A DNA stretch of 61,829 nt from Campylobacteraceae bacterium (GTDB lineage: Bacteria; Campylobacterota; Campylobacteria; Campylobacterales; Sulfurovaceae), in NCBI GenBank assembly GCA_027038275.1, contig JALVXC010000025.1, positions 1 through 61,829 on the forward strand, given 5' to 3'. The notes beneath the pieces were generated by a model that made no database searches, was not told where the DNA came from, and saw nothing but the letters and a program-made list of their open reading frames with translations. Numbering within the stretch: position 1 is the first letter of the stretch; each line of letters starts with the position of its first letter. This document shows positions 1 through 9,327 of this stretch, piece after piece. The position numbers were made by a program, and so were the translations under genes.

Positions 1-60
1 AATACTGATGATAAATTAATGATAGTTAGTGCTGGTATTTGGAATCTATTAATAGCTTAG
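1..60 (+). CDS. C-terminal end of an unidentified protein (partial)
   Basis: The first 60 bases form an open frame on the plus strand that ends in TAG and encodes the tail ...IVSAGIWNLLIA. The start lies left of the window. The fragment is too short to assign to a family. It is followed by about 120 bases without a gene and then by a convergent LysM gene. It could be chance, since 20 codons is little evidence. Confidence 0.3.
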   Translation, partial: NTDDKLMIVSAGIWNLLIA

Positions 61-181
61 AGAGTATGAATTGATATAGATATATGCTTTTTTAGGTGAA
101 AAATTTAATTCGCAACTTCTCTATTATTTTTTTGAGTGTTTGGGGGTGGGGAATGTCAGTTTTAATATAACATAATGTCCT

Positions 182-922
182 TTAAGAAGGAATACGTAAT
201 CGCATACCCTCATAAATTTGGTCTGGATTTTTAATAATTTCAGGATTTGCTAAAAATATTTTTGGATATGCTTTAGAGTCTCCATAAGCTCTTTTAGCAA
301 TACGAGAGAGAGTATCTCCTTTTTTTACAATAATAACACGCATCTCATTTTCTCTATAGGCTACCTCTTCTTTTATAGATGTTGAGTATTGGGTTTCTAT
401 CTTATTTTCAACTGGCTCTTGTTCTAAAATATGATTTATACTATCGGTTAACTCTACCAATGCTTCATTGTTACTATTTTTACTACTCTCTTGTTGAGTG
501 TTGTTTAGTATGACTTTATTGTAGTAGTTGGTCTCTTTTAACTCTTTTTGATTAGATTTAGTAGATTCAGCAGTTATAAGTTGCTCTTCAAGAGAAGTCT
601 CTTTTTGTGTATCTACCTGCTCCATGATAGTTTGTACTATTAGAGCAATTTCTTTTTGAGAGATAGTTGTTGTTTCTTCTTTATTACTCTTAATCTTACT
701 ATTTTTTGTCTGTTCAGTTATTTGTGGTACTTGTATATTAGGATTAAAATATTTATATAGAAAATAATCTGCTAAAATAAATATAATAAGGAGAGTGACT
801 AGAAAAATAATTTTTATTAGTTGATGTACTCTCTTCTCTTTCTCATAAGCTTTAAGTTCTCGCATTTCACGTTTATATGAATTATAATAATCGTTGGCAT
901 ATTTATTAGAATTGTAGTACAT
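182..922 (-). CDS. Membrane-anchored LysM-domain protein
   Basis: A 246-residue protein with a short charged cytoplasmic N-terminus rich in Tyr, Lys and Glu, and one hydrophobic segment at about residues 35-55. A long low-complexity linker of Gln, Glu, Thr and Ser follows, and then a C-terminal LysM domain at about 195-245 (motif KKGDTLSRIAKRAYGD, then an Asn-Pro turn and GMRLRIP). LysM domains bind peptidoglycan or related N-acetylglucosamine polymers, so the linker probably spans the periplasm from the inner membrane to the wall. A clear GAGGAG ribosome site precedes the ATG. It stands alone on this strand. The LysM assignment is firm; the cellular role is unknown. Confidence 0.8.
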   Translation of the reverse strand: MYYNSNKYANDYYNSYKREMRELKAYEKEKRVHQLIKIIFLVTLLIIFILADYFLYKYFNPNIQVPQITEQTKNSKIKSNKEETTTISQKEIALIVQTIMEQVDTQKETSLEEQLITAESTKSNQKELKETNYYNKVILNNTQQESSKNSNNEALVELTDSINHILEQEPVENKIETQYSTSIKEEVAYRENEMRVIIVKKGDTLSRIAKRAYGDSKAYPKIFLANPEIIKNPDQIYEGMRLRIPS

Positions 923-1452
923 AGATTCTCCTCATATAATCAATTAAAAACATATATTATTAAATAATAACTTATTTTAACATTATAAAACTTAAAGTTA
1001 AATTTAAAATTATGTATTAAAAATAAAAAGATGCTTTTTTTTAGTTTTCACGATTGAAACACTTTTAGTTGCTAAAATAACGTCATGAGAGTCATAAAAT
1101 CTCCTCAATATTTTCCCAACTGACTCTCATTGATGGTTTTATATTTTATATTTTTTTCATCTCCCACCTCCAATAGGAACGGTATGAAACTGTCGTTTAA
1201 CACTCTTTTTTCCAACTCTCCCATTTTAAATTTGAATATTTTTTTAGGAACAGAGAGTGTTTTTTGTGTTTAAAATCTGAGTTCGAGGGAGTGCATTTGT
1301 CATAAAAGAGTAGATTACATATAGGTTCGGTTTAAAGAGTTTTGTATTTTTGTAGAGTATATAATTAACTGACCATAAAATATGTCATTTATTATGGTTA
1401 GGTACTTATTATTTTATAGATACTTTTTAATATTCAAAAAAGTTTAAAATTG
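923..1452. other. 530-base gene-free stretch
   Basis: No convincing reading frame is seen on either strand. It holds a perfect 10-base inverted repeat (1085-1094 with 1121-1130, 26-base loop), a weaker 8-base one (1199-1206 with 1254-1261), and one copy of a 22-base repeat found again near 5.6 kb. It may be a decayed gene or hold a small RNA; nothing decides this. Confidence 0.4.
1387..1408. repeat. Copy 1 of a 22-base dispersed repeat
   Basis: It matches 5589-5610 at 21 of 22 positions in the same orientation; the core is TTATTATGGT followed by AGGTACTTA. A partly complementary stretch (CTGACCATAAA, about 1368-1378) lies just upstream, so this copy could fold into an imperfect hairpin. Confidence 0.5.
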
Positions 1453-2043
1453 TTATTTTTTTGACCCAAAATTTTGTGTCCAGTAGACTTTATAGTCTGA
1501 GTTTTCATCTACTGCTACAGCAACACCTACTTCTGTAAATTGACTGTTCATAAGATTGTTACAGTGTGCAGGAGAGGAAATCCATGCTTCTACAGCAGAT
1601 TTAATAGTTGGTTGACCACCTGCAATATTTTCACCAATAACCTTATAGTTAACATAACCATTAGCTTCAATTCTATCAATAAAATAGCTTTTCTCTCCGT
1701 TGTTTGAACCTGTAATATCAGAATCTGTTCCTGAGCCATAATGAGAAAAAGTATTACTTGTGGCTAAGTCATAAGAGTGTTCATAAGCAGCATCATAAAG
1801 TTCATTATTCCAAGTAAGTTCAGGAGCTGCAGGAACAATACCTAAACCATCATGACAATCTCTTGCTACAGAACGAGCTTTGTTTATGGCTCTTAAAATC
1901 TCCTCTTTAGTTGTTTGTGTTGCTTTATCATGAGCTGTACCATTAATAGTATTTTTTGTAGTTGGTGCAGAGCTAGATGCTCCACCACATCCAATAAATA
2001 AGATTGAAGCAATTATAAGTAAAAATGTTTTAATTAGTTCCAT
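1453..2043 (-). CDS. CAP/SCP-domain lipoprotein
   Basis: A 196-residue protein with a lipoprotein signal (hydrophobic stretch then FIGC at about residue 19), a Ser/Thr-rich linker, and a CAP (SCP/PR-1, YkwD-like) domain from about residue 48 to the end. The landmarks are LTWNNELYDAAYEHS, the SHYGSG histidine, GENIAGG and SPAHCNNLM, ending in WTQNFG. Two cysteines (in RDCHDG and AHCNNL) could form a disulfide. CAP proteins in bacteria are mostly of unknown function; some bind lipids or sit at the envelope. The next gene upstream on this strand (2190-2720) is a second CAP lipoprotein of a different subgroup, so the two are not a recent duplication. An AAGGAAA ribosome site precedes the ATG. Confidence 0.85.
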   Translation of the reverse strand: MELIKTFLLIIASILFIGCGGASSSAPTTKNTINGTAHDKATQTTKEEILRAINKARSVARDCHDGLGIVPAAPELTWNNELYDAAYEHSYDLATSNTFSHYGSGTDSDITGSNNGEKSYFIDRIEANGYVNYKVIGENIAGGQPTIKSAVEAWISSPAHCNNLMNSQFTEVGVAVAVDENSDYKVYWTQNFGSKK

Positions 2044-2189
2044 AATATTTCCTTATATTTTTTTATGTTAAAAAAAGTATAACAGTATTAAACTTAATTA
2101 ATATTTAACAAATTAGAATATTTTTCAAATTTTATTAAATTTTAACAAAAATAGTATAAATAAGGGAAAAAGATGTTGTTGAACTTAGG

Positions 2190-2720
2190 TTAGTAGGGAC
2201 GTTTGCCCACAATATTTCCATAAGGGTAGTATTTGCAAACAGTTACATACCCTCCTTTAAAGCGACCTTTTTGGTATTGAGCAGAGGCACAGCCAACCTT
2301 TTGGGTTGATTTCCATACAATTTGCGTGTAGTGACCACATATTTTGCTAGTTTTGCATTGATTACTACTATAGTTGTAGTATTGTTGTTCATTGTACCAT
2401 CTCTGAATGATACTTTTTAAATTAGGTTTAGCATTACGACTAAAAGCATAAAGATTTTCACCATATTTATGATTAAGATTATTTGGGTCATGGGTAAATT
2501 TACCTGTTTGAGCTAAGTAATTAGCATAGTTCTGTGCATCTTGTTCTAAAATATCACTTCCTATGAGAGTATGACCTTGAAAATGTTGTTCTCTTAGTTG
2601 GTTATGTATTTTTACATAATCTTTAGTGTTTGATATAGAGGATTTAGTATCTTGTTTCTGTGGAGCTTGACATGCTATAAATATTAATACAAAAAATATA
2701 GATAGAATATACTTTTTCAT
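2190..2720 (-). CDS. CAP/PR-1-type lipoprotein
   Basis: A 176-residue protein with a lipoprotein signal ending IFIAC at about residue 17. The rest is a compact CAP domain carrying both eukaryote-like PR-1/CRISP signatures: GHYTQIVWKSTQKVGCA in the middle and YVTVCKYYPYGN near the C-terminus, plus KYGENLYAF. It resembles plant and fungal PR-1 more than its neighbour at 1453-2043 does. Its ATG overlaps by one base the TAA of the upstream WG-like lipoprotein (2720-3166) in a TAATG arrangement, so the two are translationally coupled and probably work in the same envelope compartment. Confidence 0.87.
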   Translation of the reverse strand: MKKYILSIFFVLIFIACQAPQKQDTKSSISNTKDYVKIHNQLREQHFQGHTLIGSDILEQDAQNYANYLAQTGKFTHDPNNLNHKYGENLYAFSRNAKPNLKSIIQRWYNEQQYYNYSSNQCKTSKICGHYTQIVWKSTQKVGCASAQYQKGRFKGGYVTVCKYYPYGNIVGKRPY

Positions 2721-3166
2721 TACTGGATTACCAATCCATCTCTATTTATCTTCTCCCATCTTCCTCCATCTAGTAGTCCATCACTACTCTCTTTACACCC
2801 CATACATATCTCTGATATACCATTATGAAAAGGAAACGCAAAATCATACATAGGCTTTAGAACTATCTCTAAGTTTCTATTAAAAAAACCTATTTTCCCA
2901 TTGATTCTAGTTCTAGCTAACCCATCTGAAAACTTATCTGGTTTTCCATCAAAGGTCAGTGTCTCTCTAATCTTTCCATCTTGACGTAGGTAGTAGAATC
3001 TATTTTTTATTTTAATAGGAATTACCTCTTGACCATGGAAATTTACATGGTTAAGAAACTCTCTATTGACATAGTTACTTTGAATATCTTTTTTTGGTGG
3101 AATAGGATTGTTATTAGAACAAGCTACAAAAAATAAAATAGATAGAGTAGGGATTAAATATTTCAT
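2720..3166 (-). CDS. WG-repeat-like lipoprotein
   Basis: A 148-residue lipoprotein (signal peptide ending FFVAC at about residue 16). The mature part has the rhythm of WG/KWG beta repeats: a strand pair around FYYLRQDGKI, then INGKIGFFNRNLEIVLKPMYD followed by FAFPFHNGISEIC, which is the commonest form of the repeat. Only one or two units are present, so it is short for the family. WG-repeat proteins are extracytoplasmic and mostly uncharacterised. It is the first gene of a coupled pair with the PR-1-like lipoprotein. The family call rests on pattern only. Confidence 0.65.
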   Translation of the reverse strand: MKYLIPTLSILFFVACSNNNPIPPKKDIQSNYVNREFLNHVNFHGQEVIPIKIKNRFYYLRQDGKIRETLTFDGKPDKFSDGLARTRINGKIGFFNRNLEIVLKPMYDFAFPFHNGISEICMGCKESSDGLLDGGRWEKINRDGLVIQ

Positions 3167-3204
3167 TTTAGAGCCTTTTTTATTAGATTATAGCACTCTA
3201 AAAT

Positions 3205-3231
3205 AAAAAAATCCCTTTAGTTAAAAAGGGA
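3205..3231 (-). terminator. Intrinsic terminator after nifU
   Basis: On the minus strand, a 7-bp stem (3212-3218 with 3225-3231, three G-C pairs plus A-T) with a 6-base loop is followed directly by a run of seven T (3205-3211). It starts six bases after the nifU stop codon. Confidence 0.8.
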
Positions 3232-3236
3232 ATAGA

Positions 3237-4199
3237 TTAGATAGGTAAAACGCGAATATTTGGGTCAAGTTTCTCTTTTAATATATTTTCAATAGCAAAG
3301 AGTGTACCTGTACTTGCAGAGGCACAACCACTACATGCTCCTAGGTATCTAATGTAGATGTCTATGTGTTCACCATTCTCTTTAATATCAAGAACCTCCA
3401 TATCTCCACCGTCCATAATAAGCATCTGACGAATATTATCATCGATTGTCTTCTCTACTGCTTTTAGTTTTTGAACAATTGTCATCTTTGCAAATTCCAT
3501 ATTACTATCCTCACTATTTGCTTGTGCTAGTTTCTCTTTTTCATACTCTTCAAGTAAATCAACTAGATATATATCTTTCTCTTCATGACCACCAGGCTTA
3601 ATACATGACTTACAGAACGCTCCAGCTTTAGTATAGTCGGTAATCTGCTCAACTGTTGTAAGGTCATTTAGTCTAATTACCTCTCTTAGTGTACTAAGTG
3701 AGACTCTTGCACACTCACAAATAATTATCTCCTCTTCAAAGCTCTCCATATCTACATTCATATATTGAGCTGCTGCTTTTTTAATAACATCATAAGCCAT
3801 AACGCTACAATGCATCTTTTGAGGAGGAACAGATGGAACATCAGGTGTATCTCTCATCGCTTTTTCCACGTCGATATTGGTAATTTTAACAGCCTCTTGA
3901 ACGGTTTTACCTTTACATAGCTCAGCCATTGTATCAGATGAGGCAATTGCTGTTCCACAACCAAACGATTTAAACTTTGACTCTTTAATCACATCTGTCT
4001 TTGGGTCTACAGCCCAATAGAGACGAACTGCATCTCCACAAGACTCTGCTCCAAAGTCAGCTACAATGAGTTTTGCACCCATTACTTCTGCCTCTTCTTC
4101 TGTTATCTCACCCATATTTCTTGGGTTATTCATCAAGTCTGTTACCTTTTGGCTATACTCATCCCAAATGGTACCACCTATTAAGTTATCTAATCCCAT
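3237..4199 (-). CDS. nifU: NifU-type iron-sulfur cluster scaffold
   Basis: A 320-residue full three-domain NifU. The IscU-like N-terminal domain carries Cys54, Cys81 and Cys131. The central bacterioferritin-associated-ferredoxin-like [2Fe-2S] domain has Cys161, Cys163, Cys196 and Cys199 (CECA... FCKSC). The C-terminal NifU domain has the CSGC pair (Cys289, Cys292). It assembles Fe-S clusters from sulfur delivered by NifS and passes them to apo-enzymes. In Helicobacter and Campylobacter this NIF-type pair is the housekeeping system and is not tied to nitrogen fixation. It lies 19 bases downstream of nifS, is co-transcribed with it, and is followed at once by a terminator. All cluster ligands are present. 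Confidence 0.96.
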   Translation of the reverse strand: MGLDNLIGGTIWDEYSQKVTDLMNNPRNMGEITEEEAEVMGAKLIVADFGAESCGDAVRLYWAVDPKTDVIKESKFKSFGCGTAIASSDTMAELCKGKTVQEAVKITNIDVEKAMRDTPDVPSVPPQKMHCSVMAYDVIKKAAAQYMNVDMESFEEEIIICECARVSLSTLREVIRLNDLTTVEQITDYTKAGAFCKSCIKPGGHEEKDIYLVDLLEEYEKEKLAQANSEDSNMEFAKMTIVQKLKAVEKTIDDNIRQMLIMDGGDMEVLDIKENGEHIDIYIRYLGACSGCASASTGTLFAIENILKEKLDPNIRVLPI

Positions 4200-4218
4200 A
4201 TTTTTCCTTTACTTTTTA

Positions 4219-5433
<1,215 letters not shown>

Positions 5434-5454
5434 CTAGCTCATAAATTTTAAATC

Positions 5455-5469
5455 GGACAAATTTAGTCC
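5455..5469 (-). promoter_or_regulatory. Candidate operator of the nifS-nifU operon
   Basis: A 15-base near-perfect palindrome, GGACTAAATTTGTCC on the minus strand (13 of 15 symmetric, outer four bases of each arm perfect). It sits just downstream of a likely -10 box, where a bound repressor would block early transcription. Its shape resembles Rrf2/IscR-type sites, but that comparison is from memory. Confidence 0.45.
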
Positions 5470-5481
5470 TAATTAACTTTT

Positions 5482-5487
5482 TCTATA
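5482..5487 (-). promoter_or_regulatory. Likely -10 box of nifS
   Basis: TATAGA on the minus strand, preceded by TGTAG, about 65 bases before the nifS ATG. There is no clear -35, as is usual for the vegetative sigma factor of this phylum. Confidence 0.4.
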
Positions 5488-5588
5488 CTACATCATACAA
5501 CCTTAAAAAAGCATAAAGTATAAAAAATTTTGCGATTATACTCCTTTGCTGGTTAAAAAGGAGTTAGTGGAGTTTTGTAAATTTTAGA

Positions 5589-5610
5589 ATTTATTATGGT
5601 CAGGTACTTA
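5589..5610. repeat. Copy 2 of the 22-base dispersed repeat
   Basis: Identical to 1387-1408 except for one T-to-C change. The sequence before it (GAGTTTTGTA at about 5571) is also shared with the region before copy 1 (about 1338), so the related block may be longer and diverged. Confidence 0.5.
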
Positions 5611-5774
5611 ATCTATCTAACGATTATAACAATTAATGTGATAAAAAGATTTCATATATTTTAATAAAATAAAAAATATTACTTAATAATTTATTTTTAT
5701 TTAAAAACTATAAATTTTCTATGAATATAGATATAAAGTTTACAAATATAGATATTTATAAAATAAAATATGGA

Positions 5775-5780
5775 TATAAT
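5775..5780 (+). promoter_or_regulatory. Likely -10 box of the TPR gene
   Basis: A perfect TATAAT, 31 bases before the ATG at 5811. It argues against the in-frame upstream ATG at 5721, which would lie before the promoter. Confidence 0.5.
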
Positions 5781-5810
5781 TTATATAAGTATATTTTAAA
5801 GGAGTTGATA

Positions 5811-6620
5811 ATGAGACCATTTTTGCTAGTAGAGTCTTCTGTTGTTAACGACTCTAAACATGTTAAAGAGGGTAGTACCATTCTAGAACCTCTATCTATT
5901 GAAGAGTATAAAAATCTTTTTGTTGTTTATAAGCAAGAGAGTAACTTTAAAAAAATGGTTGAGATTTCGGAGAAACTATTAAGAATTAAGTTAAATAAAT
6001 TTGGAAAGTATCATAAAAAAACAGTTATAGCTCTCTTGAAATTAGCTGATTCAACTTATGCTATTGGAGAAGAAGATAAATCAATTCTATTATATGAAAG
6101 AGCAATCTCTATTAACAATAGAATTCATGGAGAAGATTCACTTGAAAATGCATCTATATTTAGTCTATTGGGAAATATCTACTTTGCAATGGACAACCAA
6201 GATGAAGCTCTTAAATACTATAAAAAAGCATTAAATATTCGCCAAAAAGAGTTAGGAGAGCTACATCCATTAACTGCAAGTAGTAATCATGAGTTAGGAT
6301 TTTTTTATGCCTCTTTGGAGGAGTATGAGTTAGCATTGCCTCTTTTTGAGAGTGCTTTAGCAACACGAGTTGAATTGTATCGTATGAGTCATCCACAAAC
6401 AGCAGTTAGTTACAATAGTTTATCTCTATGTTACTATCATCTATTTGAGTATGATAAAGCCTATAGTGCTATGCTAAAAGCAATTGAGATTAAAGAGTTA
6501 ATTTTATCTGCTGATGATAAGGGGTTGCTTCTTTGTAGAAAAAATTTAGTTGAGATGGAAAAACATCTCTCATTTAAGAGAAGTTTTTTAAAGAAACTAC
6601 TCTCTATTTTTAGAAAGTAG
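5811..6620 (+). CDS. TPR-repeat protein (kinesin-light-chain type)
   Basis: A 269-residue protein without signal peptide or membrane segment. Residues of about 75-240 form four or so 42-residue TPR_12-type repeats (for example ALKYYKKALNIRQKELG and ALPLFESALATRVELY), the spacing seen in kinesin light chain and in many bacterial scaffold proteins. The start at 5811 is chosen because AAAGGAG lies six bases upstream. An in-frame ATG at 5721 has no ribosome site and precedes the promoter. The repeats resemble those of the TPR lipoprotein at 11442-12197. The partner is unknown. Its stop overlaps the convergent L,D-transpeptidase gene by 11 bases. Confidence 0.82.
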   Translation: MRPFLLVESSVVNDSKHVKEGSTILEPLSIEEYKNLFVVYKQESNFKKMVEISEKLLRIKLNKFGKYHKKTVIALLKLADSTYAIGEEDKSILLYERAISINNRIHGEDSLENASIFSLLGNIYFAMDNQDEALKYYKKALNIRQKELGELHPLTASSNHELGFFYASLEEYELALPLFESALATRVELYRMSHPQTAVSYNSLSLCYYHLFEYDKAYSAMLKAIEIKELILSADDKGLLLCRKNLVEMEKHLSFKRSFLKKLLSIFRK

Positions 6621-8238
6621 CTATTTGTGATTGATTAATAAACTTATCATACTCATATATATCTTTTCTAAAGTAAGTTAGTCCATTTCTCTTAAAAACT
6701 GTAAAATAGGTTGTATAGACAGGTACTTTTTTTGTTAAATTAATTACTTTGTTTTTTAATGTATCTCTATACTTGTCAATAACTTTTAAATCTTTTCTAC
6801 TAATTCTTGACTTTAGTACTTCGAGTAGCTCAAATGGTTTCTCTAGTCTCATACACCCTGAACTGTAGACACGATATCTGTATTGAAAGAGAGATTTGTT
6901 ATCGGTATCGTGAAGATATACAGAGTATTTATTTGGAAACATAAACTTAACTCGTCCGAGTGCATTGTCATCTCCTGGGTACTGAACAAAACGGTATGGG
7001 ATATGCCCTTTTGATTTATCAGCATAAGGAAATAGCATTTCAGGTTTAAAGTTTTTCATTTCTCCTTTTTTACTCCAACCATAAAATACATGAATATTAT
7101 GCTCTTTAAGATAGTCAGGGTGCTCTTGTAGTGCAACAATTAAATCTCTTCGTACTAAATTCTCAGGAATAGTCCATGTAGGATTAAGTTCAAGATATGT
7201 CATATAGCTTGAAAAAATAGGTGTAGGACGCTCTGGTCTTCCTACTACAGCACGCATATTAAGAATTGAGACTCCATGTCTAAAATAGTCCATTCTAAAG
7301 TCAGGGATATTGACTCGAATGTACTCATCTGGAAATCTATTTGGAAAGACCTTAAGCTTGTCAAGGTTAGTAACAATTTGCTCTACAAGTAGATGAGTAG
7401 GTTTGTTTAGATAGTAGACAAGAATTTTATCAATTAATCCATTATGCTCTAATTTAAAACGGTCTCTATAGCTGTATATTGCTTGTTTTAAATCCTGGTC
7501 AAAAAGCTCACTAGTGTTGTTCCTATTTATCATATCCCCTGTTAATATTAAGCGTCTTTTTATATCACTTACATAAGGGTAGCTATCTCCTAATTTTAAA
7601 TCTTTTGCATATTTTATACGTTCTGGTTGTCCCATATTTCTATAAAAAAGAAGAGAGTCAATTAAATCTTTATGTAGTTTTGGCAGAGGTGTTAGTGAGT
7701 TAAAAAATCCATTAAGGTTTTGATTTTTTAAAGCTAAAAAGAGCTTAGATGCAGTTGGTAGAGTTTTATCTACCATCTCCCAACTTGCTGTAATATCTTT
7801 CTCCTCCTTTAGATTAGCAATTTTTGTTTTAACTTTATCCCAATCAATATCACTCTTAACAATAAATTTAGTTAATGCTAAATAGGCACGAGTAAGTAAG
7901 ATATCAAGTCTACTTAACTCTTCACTATTTTGATTAAGGTTCATATTGTCACTAAGCAAGTAGAGGTATTGCTCTATTTGACTTTGGTAAAAATCTTTAT
8001 ATTTATAGTTATAATAAGGATTTTGTAGAGCTTCTCTTAATGTATTTAAGTTTTGTGCATGTCCAATCCATAAAGGTTTATAGAAGTTCTTTGAATATAG
8101 CTGTTTTATAATATGTTGCTCTTCACTATAGTTTGATAGTTGTTGAGGCTGATTAGTAATAATAAACTTTAGTCTATTATCAAGTTGTGTAGAGTATAGT
8201 GTTGAGATAAAAAGCCCAATAAATAGTAGTAGTCGCAA
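6610..8238 (-). CDS. L,D-transpeptidase, YcbB/LdtD type
   Basis: About 542 residues, a periplasmic peptidoglycan cross-linking enzyme. Order: signal peptide or anchor (about 1-18), an N-terminal helical region, a peptidoglycan-binding-like helix set (about 215-280), then the YkuD catalytic domain (about 305-478) with His443 in LHDT and the nucleophile Cys462 in SSGCMRLEKP. The segment LVEQIVTNLDKLKVFP is typical of YcbB relatives. I chose the TTG at 8238, preceded by AGGAG at seven bases, because it gives a normal signal peptide. Extending to the TTG at 8289 adds 17 charged residues ahead of it. It makes 3-3 cross-links by analogy with the family, or attaches envelope proteins. Confidence 0.88.
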   Translation of the reverse strand: MRLLLFIGLFISTLYSTQLDNRLKFIITNQPQQLSNYSEEQHIIKQLYSKNFYKPLWIGHAQNLNTLREALQNPYYNYKYKDFYQSQIEQYLYLLSDNMNLNQNSEELSRLDILLTRAYLALTKFIVKSDIDWDKVKTKIANLKEEKDITASWEMVDKTLPTASKLFLALKNQNLNGFFNSLTPLPKLHKDLIDSLLFYRNMGQPERIKYAKDLKLGDSYPYVSDIKRRLILTGDMINRNNTSELFDQDLKQAIYSYRDRFKLEHNGLIDKILVYYLNKPTHLLVEQIVTNLDKLKVFPNRFPDEYIRVNIPDFRMDYFRHGVSILNMRAVVGRPERPTPIFSSYMTYLELNPTWTIPENLVRRDLIVALQEHPDYLKEHNIHVFYGWSKKGEMKNFKPEMLFPYADKSKGHIPYRFVQYPGDDNALGRVKFMFPNKYSVYLHDTDNKSLFQYRYRVYSSGCMRLEKPFELLEVLKSRISRKDLKVIDKYRDTLKNKVINLTKKVPVYTTYFTVFKRNGLTYFRKDIYEYDKFINQSQIATF

Positions 8239-8332
8239 GGGGTCTCTCCTGATTGTATAGTTTTTAAAATATTTATAAAAACTTAGCAAATTATGAAATT
8301 TTTAGAGATATTTTAAAAAAGAGTAAAGTAGC

Positions 8333-8358
8333 TTCAACCTTAGAGGACTAAGGTTGAA
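8333..8358 (-). terminator. Terminator after the outer-membrane barrel gene
   Basis: A perfect 11-bp stem (8333-8343 with 8348-8358) with a 4-base loop, followed a few bases later on the minus strand by a run of six T, 15 bases past the stop codon at 8373. Confidence 0.75.
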
Positions 8359-8372
8359 AGTTAGAATAGATT

Positions 8373-9044
8373 TTAGAAACGATATGCTGCACCAACTGTT
8401 GCACCCCATTGAGAAGCAGTATCTGATTTTTTCATATAGTTTACAACATCTGTAAATATTGAAATATTTTCATTAATTCCATAATCAAGCCCTGCACCAT
8501 AAGAGAAACCAGTCTCTGTACTTGTACCTGCACCATTGGTTTTCGATGCACCAAGTAAACCATAAAGATTAAGACCCTCTACACTTGGAATATCATAGTT
8601 TGGTTTAAGGTAAGCACCAATTTGTTTAAATTTAGTATCAGCATCTTTTGCCACACCATAAGTACCTCTTAATTCAGCACCTAAATAGTCCATAAAGTCA
8701 TAACCAAGTCTACCTGTAAGTCCAACTTGTCTATCTTGACCATCTTCATCACTGAATAAGTTAGCTCTATCGGTTTTATGTACAGCTACATCTGTTAAAC
8801 CACCAGCAATATAAAAGTTTTTTGCTGCTACGGGAGCTGGAACTGGAACTGGTTTTGGGGCTGGAGCAGGAGCTGGAGCTGGAGCTGGAGCTGGAACAGC
8901 TATTGGTTCTGGCTCTGGAACTGGCTCAACTGGTACTTCTACAACAGGCTCTTGTTCAAAAACAGTAACAGGATTAATATCCCCCCCTGCAAAGCTTAAA
9001 CTAGTAAGTGCAGCTAATGCTACAAGTGAATGTGTTAATTTCAT
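8373..9044 (-). CDS. Outer-membrane beta-barrel protein with Pro/Ala linker
   Basis: A 223-residue protein: signal peptide of about 19 residues (ending LSFAG), an acidic and proline-rich N-terminal part, a (Pro-Ala)n linker at about residues 46-72, then a small eight-strand barrel of the OmpA/OMP_b-brl sort (about 75-223) ending in GAAYRF, with the C-terminal Phe typical of BAM substrates. The linker probably extends into the periplasm. There is no OmpA peptidoglycan-binding domain. AAAGGAG precedes the ATG. Its own terminator follows and a long AT-rich leader precedes it, so it is monocistronic and probably abundant. Confidence 0.82.
   Translation of the reverse strand: MKLTHSLVALAALTSLSFAGGDINPVTVFEQEPVVEVPVEPVPEPEPIAVPAPAPAPAPAPAPKPVPVPAPVAAKNFYIAGGLTDVAVHKTDRANLFSDEDGQDRQVGLTGRLGYDFMDYLGAELRGTYGVAKDADTKFKQIGAYLKPNYDIPSVEGLNLYGLLGASKTNGAGTSTETGFSYGAGLDYGINENISIFTDVVNYMKKSDTASQWGATVGAAYRF
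8863..8898 (-). repeat. In-frame hexanucleotide repeat in the barrel gene
   Basis: Four perfect GGAGCT units (8869-8892) with degenerate units on both sides encode the Pro-Ala linker on the minus strand. A six-base unit changes linker length without shifting the frame. Confidence 0.75.
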
Positions 9045-9287
9045 ATCGAAATCTCCTTTATAATTAAAAATATAGTGTAGTATAACACAAAGAGTTTAAA
9101 AGAACTCTTTAAAATAGTATTTATATATATGAAACAACTTAAGATATGTTTAAAATTATTATTATTTGTATTCAAATAGAGTATATATTGGGAAAAATTA
9201 AAAAAATATATGCTAGTAAAAGTGTCATATAGTTTATAGGTAGCTATTTTGTAAATTATATAGTATATAACTATAATAATCTTTCGA

Positions 9288-9293
9288 TATAAT
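9288..9293 (+). promoter_or_regulatory. Likely -10 box of typA
   Basis: A perfect TATAAT, 35 bases before the typA ATG. The 283-base region 9045-9327 otherwise holds only AT-rich leader sequence for the two divergent genes. Confidence 0.5.
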
Positions 9294-9327
9294 TCGCATA
9301 ATTATTTAGAGTATAGGAATTTTATTA

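Noticed and set aside
1261-1300. GTTCGAG near 1270 as a possible tRNA T-loop
   Set aside because: No acceptor stem, anticodon arm or D-loop can be built around it.
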